Shown piece after piece: positions 33,069-42,587 of a DNA stretch of 64,000 bases. How positions within the stretch are numbered: the first letter of the stretch is position 1; every line of letters begins with the position of its first letter. The notes under the pieces are model-generated. The model did no database searches and was not told the origin of the DNA. It saw only the letters and a list, made by a program, of their open reading frames with translations. The DNA is from Tardiphaga robiniae. Its GTDB lineage: Bacteria; Pseudomonadota; Alphaproteobacteria; Rhizobiales; Xanthobacteraceae. The position numbers were made by a program, and so were the translations under genes. The DNA lies in NCBI RefSeq assembly GCF_001618955.1, contig NZ_LVYV01000003.1, positions 168,999-232,998 on the forward strand, in the 5' to 3' direction.

Positions 33069-34313
33069 TTAGCGCACGCCGCTTGCCGTCATCGTGACCG
33101 CAGCCCGCACGACGCTCGGCTTCGCCGCTTGCCCGATCGCCGCAGCGCGGCGCCCCTGCTCCAGCGACAGCGGTTCTTCCTCCGCCGCCTGCACGCGGTT
33201 ACGTCCGCTGCGCTTGGCCTGGTAGAGCGCAGTATCCGCGGCAGCCAACAGGACATCGAGTTCAGTGCCGGCCGGTCCGCCGGCTACGCCGATACTCACG
33301 GTGGTCGCGACCGGCGCCTCGTCGACCTGGATGCCGCAGGTCGCAAAAGCCTCACGCACGCGCTCGGCCGCCTGCATCGCCTCGTCCAGGCTGCACGGCA
33401 ACATCGCCGCAAACTCCTCGCCGCCGATGCGGCCCGACAGGTCGGTAATCCGCAGCGTATGCGTGATGACCGTGGCGAACAGTTTCAGCACCTCGTCGCC
33501 GGCGGGATGCCCGAAGCGATCGTTGATCGACTTGAAGTGATCGATGTCGAAGATCATGACCGTGACCGGGCGGCCGGCTTTCGCCTCGCGCTCGATCATC
33601 CGCGCCGTAGCCTCGGAAAAGCCGCGGCGGTTGAACAGGCCGGTGAGCGGATCGCAGGATGCCGCGACCTTGTGCGCCGTGACCGCGCGCTCCGACACCA
33701 GCATGAAGATCAGGAACACCGTGCCAACAGCATAGAGCACGAGCTCGATGGCAAAGGCCGTGACCCAGATGCTGCTGCCGAAATTGCTGTGATCGCCATG
33801 CAGCAGATCGCCGAGCAGGATCGGCAGCATCAGGACGAAACCATGCAGCATCGGCACCAGGATGGTCGGCCACCGCCGCTGCACCGCCTTGCGACGCTCG
33901 TTCCACAATTCATGGGCCGTCAACATCGCATAAAGCGCGACGATGCCGGCGCCGATGGTCATGCGCAGCGACGCGGCCTCAGCCGGCAGGGTGAAGATCA
34001 CCGCGATCCAGGCGATGGCGCCGAGAAACAGGCCGGCCCAGCTCGGGCTGCGGCCATGGAACACGCGCGCAGCGTTCCACACCATGCCGCAGGCCACGAA
34101 GCCCACGGCGTTGAATGCCAGCGACAGCACGTCACCCAGGAGCGACGCGGCAAGTGTCCACAATGCGACCGATACGGCGCCGAGCAGGTAAGCCAGCCCC
34201 CACCAGTTGAGGGCCGCGATCTTTTCCTGTCGTCCGAAGAACAGCAGCATCCCGCCCAACATCGCCGCAACCAGGGTTGCCACCAGATAGAGCGTGGAAG
34301 AATCGAGCGACAT
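33069..34313 (-). CDS. membrane-anchored diguanylate cyclase (GGEEF)
   Basis: A 414-residue protein. About six or seven N-terminal membrane helices occupy residues 5-210. The GGEEF domain follows (DPLTGLFNRRGF, DIDHFKSINDRFGHPAGDEVL, GRIGGEEFAAMLP). The signature GGEEF is intact and an inhibitory I-site RITD lies five residues before it, so c-di-GMP synthesis with product inhibition is expected. The start at 34313 (MSLDSSTLYLV) was chosen because upstream open codons are not membrane-like and lie in the leader. Confidence 0.92.
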   Translation of the reverse strand: MSLDSSTLYLVATLVAAMLGGMLLFFGRQEKIAALNWWGLAYLLGAVSVALWTLAASLLGDVLSLAFNAVGFVACGMVWNAARVFHGRSPSWAGLFLGAIAWIAVIFTLPAEAASLRMTIGAGIVALYAMLTAHELWNERRKAVQRRWPTILVPMLHGFVLMLPILLGDLLHGDHSNFGSSIWVTAFAIELVLYAVGTVFLIFMLVSERAVTAHKVAASCDPLTGLFNRRGFSEATARMIEREAKAGRPVTVMIFDIDHFKSINDRFGHPAGDEVLKLFATVITHTLRITDLSGRIGGEEFAAMLPCSLDEAMQAAERVREAFATCGIQVDEAPVATTVSIGVAGGPAGTELDVLLAAADTALYQAKRSGRNRVQAAEEEPLSLEQGRRAAAIGQAAKPSVVRAAVTMTASGVR

Positions 34314-34481
34314 ATTTGAGCACCGGCAATTGTTGCGAGATTTCCGAACCATCATGATTCGGACTGGCCTCTTCGCCATCATCGAACATACGAGTGTACC
34401 GATTGGAAATCCGTTTGCGCGCCCGCACAAGTTTTCACGAAAAACTGCATCAATCTGTCGGTATCCGGAATGTACCGGAAC

Positions 34482-34510
34482 GCAAAAAGGGCGCCCGAAG
34501 GCGCCCTTTT
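34482..34510 (-). terminator. intrinsic terminator of rplM-rpsI
   Basis: An 11-bp stem including AAAAGGGCGCC / GGCGCCCTTTT with a CGAA loop and T residues on both sides, 48 bases after the rpsI stop. Confidence 0.9.
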
Positions 34511-34557
34511 CAAAATTGTATTCACCGCATTTGCGGCAAATTTTATCGAAGCAGAAA

Positions 34558-35034
34558 TTAGCGCTTCGAGAACTGGAAGGACTTGCGGGCTTTCGCCTTG
34601 CCGTACTTCTTGCGCTCGACGACACGCGAGTCACGTGTCAGGAAGCCGCCCTTCTTGAGGACGCCGCGCAGATCCGGCTCGAAGCAGGTCAGAGCCTTGG
34701 AGATGCCGTGACGCACGGCACCGGCCTGGCCCGACAGACCGCCACCGGCAACGGTGCAGATCACGTCGTACTGGCCAGCGCGGGCTGCAGCGACCAGCGG
34801 CTGCTGGATGAGCATGCGCAGCACCGGACGCGCGAAGTACACTTCGACTTCACGGGTGTTGACCACGACCTTGCCGGCGCCCGGCTTGATCCAGACACGA
34901 GCGACAGCGTCCTTACGCTTGCCGGTCGCATAGGCGCGGCCCTGCTTGTCGATCTTCTTCACATACTTCGGCGCATCAGGAGCCGACACCTTCAGTGACG
35001 ACAGCTGGTCGAGAGACTGCATGGTATCCGACAT
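34558..35034 (-). CDS. rpsI: 30S ribosomal protein S9
   Basis: A 158-residue protein. An N-terminal extension of about 28 residues, normal for alphaproteobacteria, precedes the S9 core ([37 protein letters not shown]). The tail ends [11 protein letters not shown], whose final basic residues reach the P-site tRNA. The start overlaps the rplM stop by one base (TAATG). Confidence 0.98.
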   Translation of the reverse strand: MSDTMQSLDQLSSLKVSAPDAPKYVKKIDKQGRAYATGKRKDAVARVWIKPGAGKVVVNTREVEVYFARPVLRMLIQQPLVAAARAGQYDVICTVAGGGLSGQAGAVRHGISKALTCFEPDLRGVLKKGGFLTRDSRVVERKKYGKAKARKSFQFSKR

Positions 35035-35498
35035 TATGCGGCCCTCTTGTTCTTGCGGTTCAACGCGCCAACGTCGAATGCTTCTGGTTGCTGGGCCTCG
35101 TGCGGGTGCTCTGCACCGGCATAAACACGCAGATTGCCGAACTGGACGCGACCGAGCGGGCCACGCGGGATCATGCGCTCAACGGCCTTCTCGACAACGC
35201 GCTCCGGGAAACGACCTTCGAGGATCGACTTTGCAGTGCGCTCCTTGATGCCGCCGATGAAGCCGGTGTGGTGATAGTAGACCTTGTCTTCACGCTTGCG
35301 GCCGGTGAAAACCACCTTGTCCGCGTTGACGATGATGACATGGTCGCCGCAATCGACATGCGGGGTGTAGGTCGGGAGGTGCTTGCCGCGCAGCCGCATT
35401 GCGACCAGCGTGGCCAGCCGGCCCACCACGAGACCAGTGGCGTCGATGACGATCCACTTCTTCGTGATCTCGGCGGGCTTTGCCGAAAACGTCTTCAT
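35034..35498 (-). CDS. rplM: 50S ribosomal protein L13
   Basis: A 154-residue protein with the L13 motifs [28 protein letters not shown] and [32 protein letters not shown]. It is the first gene of the rplM-rpsI pair. The 150 bases upstream hold the presumed promoter; no clear boxes were called. Confidence 0.98.
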   Translation of the reverse strand: MKTFSAKPAEITKKWIVIDATGLVVGRLATLVAMRLRGKHLPTYTPHVDCGDHVIIVNADKVVFTGRKREDKVYYHHTGFIGGIKERTAKSILEGRFPERVVEKAVERMIPRGPLGRVQFGNLRVYAGAEHPHEAQQPEAFDVGALNRKNKRAA

Positions 35499-35649
35499 TG
35501 TGAATATCCATGAAAAGGGGATATCGGCGGTGATCCGCCGAACTGAACGCGTTTCTAGATAGAGAACCGGATTCCGTCAATGCCAAACATGACTGAATTC
35601 GCCAGTTAAATCATTACGTTATAATTATGGTTCTATAATACCCTTGGAA

Positions 35650-36081
35650 TTACCCAACGTTCGGAATGGAATAGGTCGACGTTACATGGGCGATTGGATC
35701 GGCCGAAGTGCCTGACAACAGGGTGACTTCTCCCACTGCGAGGCGTTTGCCGAGCTTCAGCAGCTTGGCGGCAGCCAGCACATCCTGCCCCGGCAGGCCC
35801 TTGCGCAGGAAATTGATGTTCAGGCTGGTGGTCACCGCGAGGCCGACCGGGCCGATCGCCGACAACAGCACGACGTACATGGCAAAATCGGCCAGGGCCA
35901 TCAGTGTCGGACCCGATACCGTACCGCCCGGCCGCAGCATGCGTTCGCCATAGGTCTGGCGCAGCAGGCAAGTGGTACCATCAGCGCTTTCAATCGCGAT
36001 ATCGCCGGCGCCAAAGGCCTGCGGGAACTCGCGCTTCAGAAACGCCTCGAGTTCAGCCACGCTCATTTTCGCAGTCGCCAT
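35650..36081 (-). CDS. PaaI-type hotdog thioesterase
   Basis: A 143-residue protein with the hotdog-fold signature (GERMLRPGGTVSGPTLMALADFAMYVVLLSAIGPVGLAVTTSLNINFLRKG). It probably hydrolyses an acyl-CoA in the cytoplasm. It is divergent from the enoyl-CoA hydratase gene 60 bases away, which supports a shared acyl-CoA role. Confidence 0.9.
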   Translation of the reverse strand: MATAKMSVAELEAFLKREFPQAFGAGDIAIESADGTTCLLRQTYGERMLRPGGTVSGPTLMALADFAMYVVLLSAIGPVGLAVTTSLNINFLRKGLPGQDVLAAAKLLKLGKRLAVGEVTLLSGTSADPIAHVTSTYSIPNVG

Positions 36082-36142
36082 GTCTCTACCCTGCTCTCGC
36101 TTGTGCCGTCCTGTTACAATATGGTGATGGTCCTGCCCAGCG

Positions 36143-36979
36143 ATGGAATCTCAAGTCATGGTTCAACCAGCACGCGCGGAAACAGCGCGGCCATCCATTC
36201 TTCTGCGTGAAACGGTCGGCAGCATCGGCGTGTTGACGCTGAATCGTCCGGCGGCCCGCAACAGTCTCTCCGAAGGACTGATCGGCGAATTGCACGCCGC
36301 CCTCGATGACATGGCCGGCGACAAGACCGTGCGCGCCGTGGTGATCGCCGCCAACGGCTCGGTCTTCTCCGCCGGACACGACCTGAAAGAACTTACCGCG
36401 CGACGTACAGACACCGATCGCGGCCGCGCCTATTTCGCGCATATGATGACAATCTGCAGCGCCATGATGCAGGCCATCGTGCGGCTGCCGAAGCCGGTGA
36501 TCGCAGCGGTGCAAGGCGTCGCCACTGCCGCGGGCTGCCAGCTCGTGGCGAGCTGCGATCTCGCCATCGCCTCCGAACACGCAAAGTTCGCGACGCCCGG
36601 CGTCGATATCGGCCTGTTCTGTTCGACGCCCATGGTGGCGTTGTCGCGCAACGTACCGCGCAAGCAGGCGATGGAGATGCTGCTCACCGGCGAGCCCATC
36701 TCCGCCGAACGCGCGCGAGAGATCGGCCTGGTCAACCGCGTCGTACCTGCTGGCACCGAACGCGATGCGGCAATCGCGCTGGCAGAACAAGTTGCGCGCA
36801 AGTCGGCGCATACGGTCAAGATCGGCAAGGAAGCGTTCTATCGCCAGGCTGAGATGAGCCTCGCGGAGGCCTATCGCTTCGCCGCCGAGGTGATGACCGA
36901 GAACATGATGGCCCGCGATGCCGAGGAAGGCATCGGCGCATTCATCGCAAAGCGCGAGCCGAAGTGGGCAGACCGGTAA
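36143..36979 (+). CDS. enoyl-CoA hydratase/isomerase family protein
   Basis: A 278-residue crotonase-fold protein. The oxyanion-hole segments are FSAGHDLKEL and GVATAAGCQLVASCDLAIA. The glutamates of classic enoyl-CoA hydratases are not both obvious (GVDIGLFCSTPMVAL at the second site), so the reaction may differ. An ATG five codons later (36158) is an alternative start. The CoA-binding protein gene follows 5 bases later. Confidence 0.9.
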   Translation: MESQVMVQPARAETARPSILLRETVGSIGVLTLNRPAARNSLSEGLIGELHAALDDMAGDKTVRAVVIAANGSVFSAGHDLKELTARRTDTDRGRAYFAHMMTICSAMMQAIVRLPKPVIAAVQGVATAAGCQLVASCDLAIASEHAKFATPGVDIGLFCSTPMVALSRNVPRKQAMEMLLTGEPISAERAREIGLVNRVVPAGTERDAAIALAEQVARKSAHTVKIGKEAFYRQAEMSLAEAYRFAAEVMTENMMARDAEEGIGAFIAKREPKWADR

Positions 36980-36984
36980 TTGAA

Positions 36985-37581
36985 ATGAACCACGACAGCT
37001 ATAACGACGCCTATATCCGCGAGATCCTCAACACCGTCAAAACCGTCGCGATGGTCGGCGCCTCTCCGCAAAACGTGCGGCCGAGCTATTTCGTGTTCAA
37101 GTATCTCGCCGAACGCGGCTACGACATGATCCCGACCAATCCGGGCCAGGTCGGCAAGAGCCTGCTGGGCAAGCCGTTCGTCGCCTCGCTGCGGGAGATC
37201 GGTCGCCCCATCGACATGATCGACATCTTCCGCAGCGCCGAGCATGTCATGCCGATCGTCGACATCGCGCTGACGCTCGATCCGCTGCCCAAGGTGGTCT
37301 GGATGCAGCTCGGCGTGCGCCATGATGAGGCCGCCGCCAAGCTTGAAGCCGCGGGCATCAAAGTGGTGATGAACCGCTGCCCCAAGATCGAATATGGCCG
37401 GCTGTCGTCGGAGATCCAGTGGATGGGTGTCAATTCGCGCACGCTCAGCTCCAAGCGCGCGCCGATCCCGACGCAGGGCATGCGGCTGTCGCTCAATCGC
37501 AGCAGTGTCGGCGGTGGCAGCACCGCTGCGGCCGATCGCGTTGCGCAGCAAAATAACAAGGACAAGAACGACACCGCCTGA
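36985..37581 (+). CDS. CoA-binding (Rossmann) protein
   Basis: A 198-residue protein of the YccU type. The CoA-binding Rossmann region covers residues 10-140 (VAMVGASPQNVRPSYFVFKYLAERGYDMIPTNP, MIDIFRSAEHVMPIV). A Ser/Gly/Asn-rich tail of about 40 residues follows. It is probably co-transcribed with the hydratase just upstream. The physiological role of this family is unknown. Confidence 0.88.
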   Translation: MNHDSYNDAYIREILNTVKTVAMVGASPQNVRPSYFVFKYLAERGYDMIPTNPGQVGKSLLGKPFVASLREIGRPIDMIDIFRSAEHVMPIVDIALTLDPLPKVVWMQLGVRHDEAAAKLEAAGIKVVMNRCPKIEYGRLSSEIQWMGVNSRTLSSKRAPIPTQGMRLSLNRSSVGGGSTAAADRVAQQNNKDKNDTA

Positions 37582-37729
37582 CGGTGCGTTTCGCGATTTT
37601 ATTTCCTTTGAAATGACACAGCGCAGCATGACTGTTGCGAAGTCTGGGCAAAATGTCGCCTCGCCTTGACGGCAGCGCTGCGCCCGATCAGGTTGGCGCC
37701 AACAAACCGCTATTCGACAGGGAGTGATG

Positions 37730-39010
37730 ATGAACGATCGTATTCCAGGCTTCGGCACCCTCGCCGTCCATGCCGGCGCGCAGCCCGACCCGACCACCGG
37801 CGCGCGTGCGACGCCGATCTATCAGACCACTTCGTTCGTCTTCAACGATGCGGATCACGCCGCCTCGTTGTTCGGCCTGCAATCCTTCGGCAACATCTAT
37901 ACGCGCATCACCAATCCGACCACGGCTGTCCTCGAGGAACGCGTCGCAGCGCTGGAAGGCGGCACGGCAGCCCTCGCCGTCGCGTCCGGCCATGCCGCGC
38001 AGCTCGTGGTGTTTCAGCAGCTGCTGCAGCCCGGCGACGAATTCATCGCCTCGCGCAAACTCTATGGCGGTTCGATCAACCAGTTCAGCCATGCCTTCAA
38101 GAGCTTCGGCTGGAACGTAGTGTGGGCCGATCCCGATGACGTCCCCTCGTTCGAGCGCGCGGTGACTGACAAGACCAAGGCGATCTTCATCGAGTCCATC
38201 GCCAATCCTGCCGGCTCGATCACCGACATCGAGGCGGTCGCGGCCGTGGCCCGCAAGGCCGGCGTGCCGTTGATCGTCGACAACACGCTGGCGACGCCCT
38301 ATTTGATCAAGCCGATCGATCACGGCGCCGACATTGTCGTGCATTCGCTGACCAAGTTTCTCGGCGGCCACGGCAATTCGCTCGGCGGCATCATCGTGGA
38401 CGCGGGCACCTTCGACTGGTCGAAAGGCAACAAATATCCGGTGCTGTCAGAGCCGCGCCCGGAATATCATGGCATCAAGCTGCAGGAGACCTTCGGTAAC
38501 TTCGCTTTCGCCATTGCTTGCCGCGTACTCGGCCTGCGCGATCTCGGTCCGGCGCTGTCGCCGTTCAACGCATTCCTGATCCAGACCGGCATCGAAACGC
38601 TGCCGCTGCGCATGCAGCGCCACAGCGACAATGCCAAGGCGGTCGCCGAATGGCTATCGGCACATCCGAAAGTGGCGGCGGTGAATTATTCGGGATTGTC
38701 GGATAACCGCTATCACACCCTCGCCCGCAAATATGCGCCGAAGGGCGCGGGCGCCGTGTTCACCTTCAGCCTGAAGGGCGGCTATGACGCCGGCGTGAGT
38801 CTCGTGTCGAACCTGAAACTGTTCTCGCATCTGGCCAATGTCGGCGACACCCGCTCGCTGGTGATCCACCCGGCCTCGACCACCCACAGCCAGCTCGACG
38901 ACGAAGCCAAGACGCGCTCCGGCGCCGGGCCCGACGTTGTCAGGCTGTCTGTCGGCATCGAGGACAAGGAAGATCTGATCGCGGATCTCGAACAGGCGCT
39001 GAACGCGTAA
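37730..39010 (+). CDS. metY: O-acetylhomoserine sulfhydrylase (PLP enzyme)
   Basis: A protein of about 426 residues of the Cys/Met-metabolism PLP family. The PLP lysine lies in VHSLTKFLGGHGNSLGG. The family start FGTLAVHAGAQPDPTTGARATPIYQTTSFVF and the C-terminal HPASTTHSQL are typical of direct sulfhydrylation enzymes that make homocysteine from O-acetylhomoserine and sulfide. GGGAG precedes GTG/ATG/ATG at 37724, 37727 and 37730; the last has the best spacing. Confidence 0.93.
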   Translation: MNDRIPGFGTLAVHAGAQPDPTTGARATPIYQTTSFVFNDADHAASLFGLQSFGNIYTRITNPTTAVLEERVAALEGGTAALAVASGHAAQLVVFQQLLQPGDEFIASRKLYGGSINQFSHAFKSFGWNVVWADPDDVPSFERAVTDKTKAIFIESIANPAGSITDIEAVAAVARKAGVPLIVDNTLATPYLIKPIDHGADIVVHSLTKFLGGHGNSLGGIIVDAGTFDWSKGNKYPVLSEPRPEYHGIKLQETFGNFAFAIACRVLGLRDLGPALSPFNAFLIQTGIETLPLRMQRHSDNAKAVAEWLSAHPKVAAVNYSGLSDNRYHTLARKYAPKGAGAVFTFSLKGGYDAGVSLVSNLKLFSHLANVGDTRSLVIHPASTTHSQLDDEAKTRSGAGPDVVRLSVGIEDKEDLIADLEQALNA

Positions 39011-39028
39011 GCCGAACTGCGATGCGCG

Positions 39029-39838
39029 TCACGCTTTGGCGCGCATCGCTTTCGCTTCGCGGATCAAGCGCGCATTGCGCTGGAACACCGAATAGGTCGC
39101 CAGCGCGAACAGCACCACCAGCAACTGGATCGACAGCGCCTCCAGCGTCGGATTGAATCCGATTGCCGTCAGGAATGCGCTGCCTGGCGCGTCGGTCACC
39201 CCGATCATCGCCTGTTCCTGGAATTCCTGGATTGCTTCGCCGATGAACTTGATGCCCATCACGAACAGGAAGCCCGAGGTGATGATGAACAGCGGCCGCA
39301 GCGGGATGCGCTGAGCAATCATATTGATGAAATAGAACAGCACGACCAGACCGGCGGTCGCCGCTGCCAGACCGCCGAACAGTCCGACGCTCCAGCCGCC
39401 TTCGGTGGTCGCGAGCGCGTTGATGAACAGTACCGTCTCGGCGCCCTCACGAAACACCGCCAGGAATGCCAGCATCGCGACGGCGAGACCGGTATCCTGC
39501 GCGATCGCCTGATCCGCCTTCGCCGCCAGATAATCCTGCCAGCCGCGCGGATCCTGCTTCACCATCAGCCAGCCGCTGACATAGAGCATCAGGCCTGCCG
39601 CAAACAGGATGACGATGGCCTCGAAGACGTCGCTGTGATCACCTGAATTGAACACCGCAAAAGCCCAGGCTGCGACCAGGCTGGCGAGGATCGCCGCCAG
39701 CGCGCCCAGATAGAGCGCGGTCACGCGATGGCTGCCGCCGGATTTCCTGAGATAGCCGGCCAGTGCCGCGATCACGAGCATGGCCTCAAGGCCCTCGCGC
39801 AGCAGAATGACGGCAGCCTGAATGAATGCGGAGGACAT
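39029..39838 (-). CDS. FTR1-family iron permease
   Basis: A 269-residue membrane protein with about seven helices and both iron-binding REXXE motifs: REGLE at residues 14-18 and REGAE near residue 130. It resembles EfeU/FtrC permeases that take up iron across the inner membrane. No EfeO, EfeB or periplasmic partner gene is adjacent. It is convergent with metY. Confidence 0.92.
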   Translation of the reverse strand: MSSAFIQAAVILLREGLEAMLVIAALAGYLRKSGGSHRVTALYLGALAAILASLVAAWAFAVFNSGDHSDVFEAIVILFAAGLMLYVSGWLMVKQDPRGWQDYLAAKADQAIAQDTGLAVAMLAFLAVFREGAETVLFINALATTEGGWSVGLFGGLAAATAGLVVLFYFINMIAQRIPLRPLFIITSGFLFVMGIKFIGEAIQEFQEQAMIGVTDAPGSAFLTAIGFNPTLEALSIQLLVVLFALATYSVFQRNARLIREAKAMRAKA

Positions 39839-39957
39839 GACCCAATCCCGTGTGGTGGTGTGCCGAATCTATTGCGCACTGCGTATGAGCGAAAGCCGCG
39901 CAGCCACACGACTGCGTCAACTCCGTTACAATCGTTCTAGTCGGTAACGCGCAACAG

Positions 39958-41049
39958 CTAGGCAGCCTTGCCGACCGCGAGATCGAGCTGACGTTCCGTC
40001 AATGCCGCCCCGCGCGGCTTCATCCGCTCCACCTGCAGGATCGCTAGCGTCAAAACTACGATCGCAACCGCCTGATGCGTCAGCGCCAGATCGATCGGCA
40101 CCTGATGCAGCAGCGTGAGAATGCCGAGTGCTGCCTGCACCGCGATCGATGCCGCCAGCCACAACGCGCCATTGACGACGGCGCTCCCTGCCCGCGCGCG
40201 GATCGCATCAACCACATGCCAGATCGCCAGTGCGAACAGCACATAGGCGGTCATGCGATGCTGGAACTGAACCGTCAGCGTGTTGTCGAACATGTTGCGC
40301 CACCACGGGTCCTCGAAGAACAGCCGTGACGCCGACGGGATCAGCGCGCCATCGATCTCCGGCCAGGTATTGAACACGCGACCCGCGCGTAGGCCCGCGA
40401 CCAGCGCACCGAAATAGATCTGCAGGAAGGTCAGCCCCAGCAATACCCAACTCGTCACGCGCAAGCGGCCTGCCGCCAGCACCGGCGCGCGGTCGCCGAG
40501 GCGGCGCAGCGTCCAGACAATGGCGGCGAAGATGATCAGTGCCAGCATCAGATGCGCCGCCAGCCGATATTGCGAGACTTCGACGCGCTTGGTCAGGCCC
40601 GATGCCACCATCCACCAGCCCACCGCGCCCTGCAGGCCGCCGAGACCGAAGATCACCCACAGCCGCTTCTTCAGTTCCGAGGTGAGAACGCCGCGCCACA
40701 GGAACCAGAGGAATGGCAGCAGGAACACCACGCCGATGACACGGCCGAGCAGACGATGGCTCCATTCCCACCAGAAAATGGTCTTGAATTCATCGAGCGT
40801 CATGCCGGCATTGAGTTCGCGATATTGCGGGATCTGTTTGTAGGCCTCGAAGGCCGCGATCCAGTGCGATTGATCCAGCGGCGGAATGGCGCCGGTCACC
40901 GGCTTCCATTCGACGATCGACAGGCCGGACTCGGTGAGCCGCGTCGCGCCGCCGACCAGCACCATCGCGACGATCATCGCGGCGACGGCAATCAGCCACC
41001 AGCGCACCGGGCGTAATTCCTTGGGGCGGGTTTGAGACGAAGCGGTCAT
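39958..41049 (-). CDS. ctaA: heme A synthase (COX15/CtaA)
   Basis: A 363-residue, eight-helix membrane enzyme that oxidises heme O to heme A for aa3-type oxidases. Typical blocks are [60 protein letters not shown] and [11 protein letters not shown]. The histidines that bind heme are present. It stands alone with a 150-base leader. Confidence 0.95.
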   Translation of the reverse strand: MTASSQTRPKELRPVRWWLIAVAAMIVAMVLVGGATRLTESGLSIVEWKPVTGAIPPLDQSHWIAAFEAYKQIPQYRELNAGMTLDEFKTIFWWEWSHRLLGRVIGVVFLLPFLWFLWRGVLTSELKKRLWVIFGLGGLQGAVGWWMVASGLTKRVEVSQYRLAAHLMLALIIFAAIVWTLRRLGDRAPVLAAGRLRVTSWVLLGLTFLQIYFGALVAGLRAGRVFNTWPEIDGALIPSASRLFFEDPWWRNMFDNTLTVQFQHRMTAYVLFALAIWHVVDAIRARAGSAVVNGALWLAASIAVQAALGILTLLHQVPIDLALTHQAVAIVVLTLAILQVERMKPRGAALTERQLDLAVGKAA

Positions 41050-41202
41050 CGCATGGATCTCGGGAGCAGTCGCAAAATCGGCGCCAAAATCAGCGCCTTG
41101 AATGAAATTTCGAGCCCCTTATAGTCCGCCCGCGAAGGCCTGCAAAGTTGGGCACTTTGCCTAACCCGATCTCAGACCGACTTTGGACCGCACATTTCCG
41201 TC

Positions 41203-41427
41203 ATGACCATCCGCACCCGCAAATTCTTCGGAACCATCTTTCTGCTGATCCTCGTGGTGGTGTGGTCGCTGCTCGGCATGACCGTGGCGCAGACGCCGTG
41301 GCTGGCCAATAACGGCTGGCTGCAGGCAGCCTTCTATGTCATCGCCGGCCTCGGCTGGGTGCTGCCAGCGATGCCGATCATCAGCTGGATGAGCAAGGCC
41401 GATCCTGTGGATCCCGAGGTCGGCTAG
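41203..41427 (+). CDS. DUF2842 small membrane protein
   Basis: A 74-residue protein with two hydrophobic helices (FFGTIFLLILVVVWSLLGM and AAFYVIAGLGWVLPAMPII), characteristic of the alphaproteobacterial DUF2842. Its function is unknown. Its end overlaps the convergent NodB-like gene by four bases. Confidence 0.9.
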   Translation: MTIRTRKFFGTIFLLILVVVWSLLGMTVAQTPWLANNGWLQAAFYVIAGLGWVLPAMPIISWMSKADPVDPEVG

Positions 41428-42461
41428 CGCTGCGCGCCAGCGCCGAGCATCACGCCGGATACCATCACGCGCAAGGCGCGCAACGATTGTCGGCGGCCGT
41501 CCCAGGCGAGCCGCGGCAGCGCATGCAGATCCGATCTGCCATTGGCCTCGATGACACCAGGCAGCGATGTCACGGCGCTGGCAAAGCCGACCTGCTCCAC
41601 CATCGCGACGTGACGCCTGTTGAATGAGGCTTTATCGCCGAACGGATAGGCGAAATGCCGCGGCTCATAGGGCAGTGCAGCTTGCGCCACGGCCCGCCCC
41701 ATGGCGATCTCGCGCGACGCCGCGCTATCGCCGAGATTGGCGAGCGCCGGATAGTTGACCGTGCTGCTACCGATCGTCGCCCGCGGATTTCCCGCAAATG
41801 TGGCCACATCGTCCCAATGCATCGCAGCATGGTGTGACAGGGTCGCATTATCGACCGAATAGCGTTTGCAGAGATCGTCCGCCGCGACGGCCAGTTCATG
41901 CGGCGGCAGCGTCCGCATCCAGCCATCGAGATAATAGTAGGCGCGATATTTGTCAGCGACCGAGGCGGTTTCGAAATGCCGCTGCCGGTGATCGATGATC
42001 AGGCTGATGCGATCATGCGTTGCGATCGCCTGCTCCAGCGCCAGCCACCACATGGCACCGAGCCCGTCGGCAAAGGCGCTCGGCAGATAGAGTGTGAACG
42101 GCACCTCATGCGCCTGAAGCAGCGGATAGGCGAAATCGACGAAGTCGCGCGTGCCACCATCGAAGGTCAGCGCAACGAAGCGCCGTCCCGCACGCGGCTC
42201 GCTGGCGCGGCGGCACACCTCGTCCATGCCCACGATATCGACGGGCCAGCGCTTCAGCGCGCGGATCGTGCGATCGAGAAACCACGGCGTGATCTCGTGG
42301 GCTTTCAGCGGCTGGAATGCATCCTGCCGGGGCGGTCGCACGCGTTCGAATTTGAGGATGATACCGGCATCGCCGTGTCTGCCCTCCAGCAAACGGTGCA
42401 TGCCGCTGAGATAAGTCAGCTCGAAGCCCAGCGCCAACAGCCAACCGGTCTTGTATGACAC
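41424..42461 (-). CDS. polysaccharide-deacetylase-like (NodB fold) protein with altered catalytic motifs
   Basis: A 345-residue protein. The GTG start at 42461 has GGGGGA eight bases upstream; a TTG at 42476 is the other option. The NodB barrel is recognisable (RFVALTFDGGTRDFVDFAYPLLQAHEVPFTLYLPSAF, RHFAYPFGDKASFNRRHVAMVEQVGF). The usual TFDDG reads TFDGG at residues 99-103, and the metal-binding H-S-x-x-H motif reads SSTVNY, so metal-dependent deacetylation is doubtful. It opens the exopolysaccharide cluster, divergent from the GNAT gene. Confidence 0.85.
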   Translation of the reverse strand: MSYKTGWLLALGFELTYLSGMHRLLEGRHGDAGIILKFERVRPPRQDAFQPLKAHEITPWFLDRTIRALKRWPVDIVGMDEVCRRASEPRAGRRFVALTFDGGTRDFVDFAYPLLQAHEVPFTLYLPSAFADGLGAMWWLALEQAIATHDRISLIIDHRQRHFETASVADKYRAYYYLDGWMRTLPPHELAVAADDLCKRYSVDNATLSHHAAMHWDDVATFAGNPRATIGSSTVNYPALANLGDSAASREIAMGRAVAQAALPYEPRHFAYPFGDKASFNRRHVAMVEQVGFASAVTSLPGVIEANGRSDLHALPRLAWDGRRQSLRALRVMVSGVMLGAGAQR

Positions 42462-42587
42462 CGCAGATTCCCCCAAGCGGCGTCATGCCTCTCGCCAGTC
42501 GGCTATTGTCATTACTGTTTGTTGACATTTCTTTGCAAAGGTCGCCCCAAACCTAAAAATCTAAACAAAATCTGAAACAGGCTCGCG

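Noticed and set aside
37582..37729. Possible SAM riboswitch before the metY-type gene
   Set aside because: I looked for the SAM-II pseudoknot pattern known from alphaproteobacterial methionine genes. Only a short GGTTGGCGCCAAC palindrome was found, and the U-rich and A-rich loop segments did not match.
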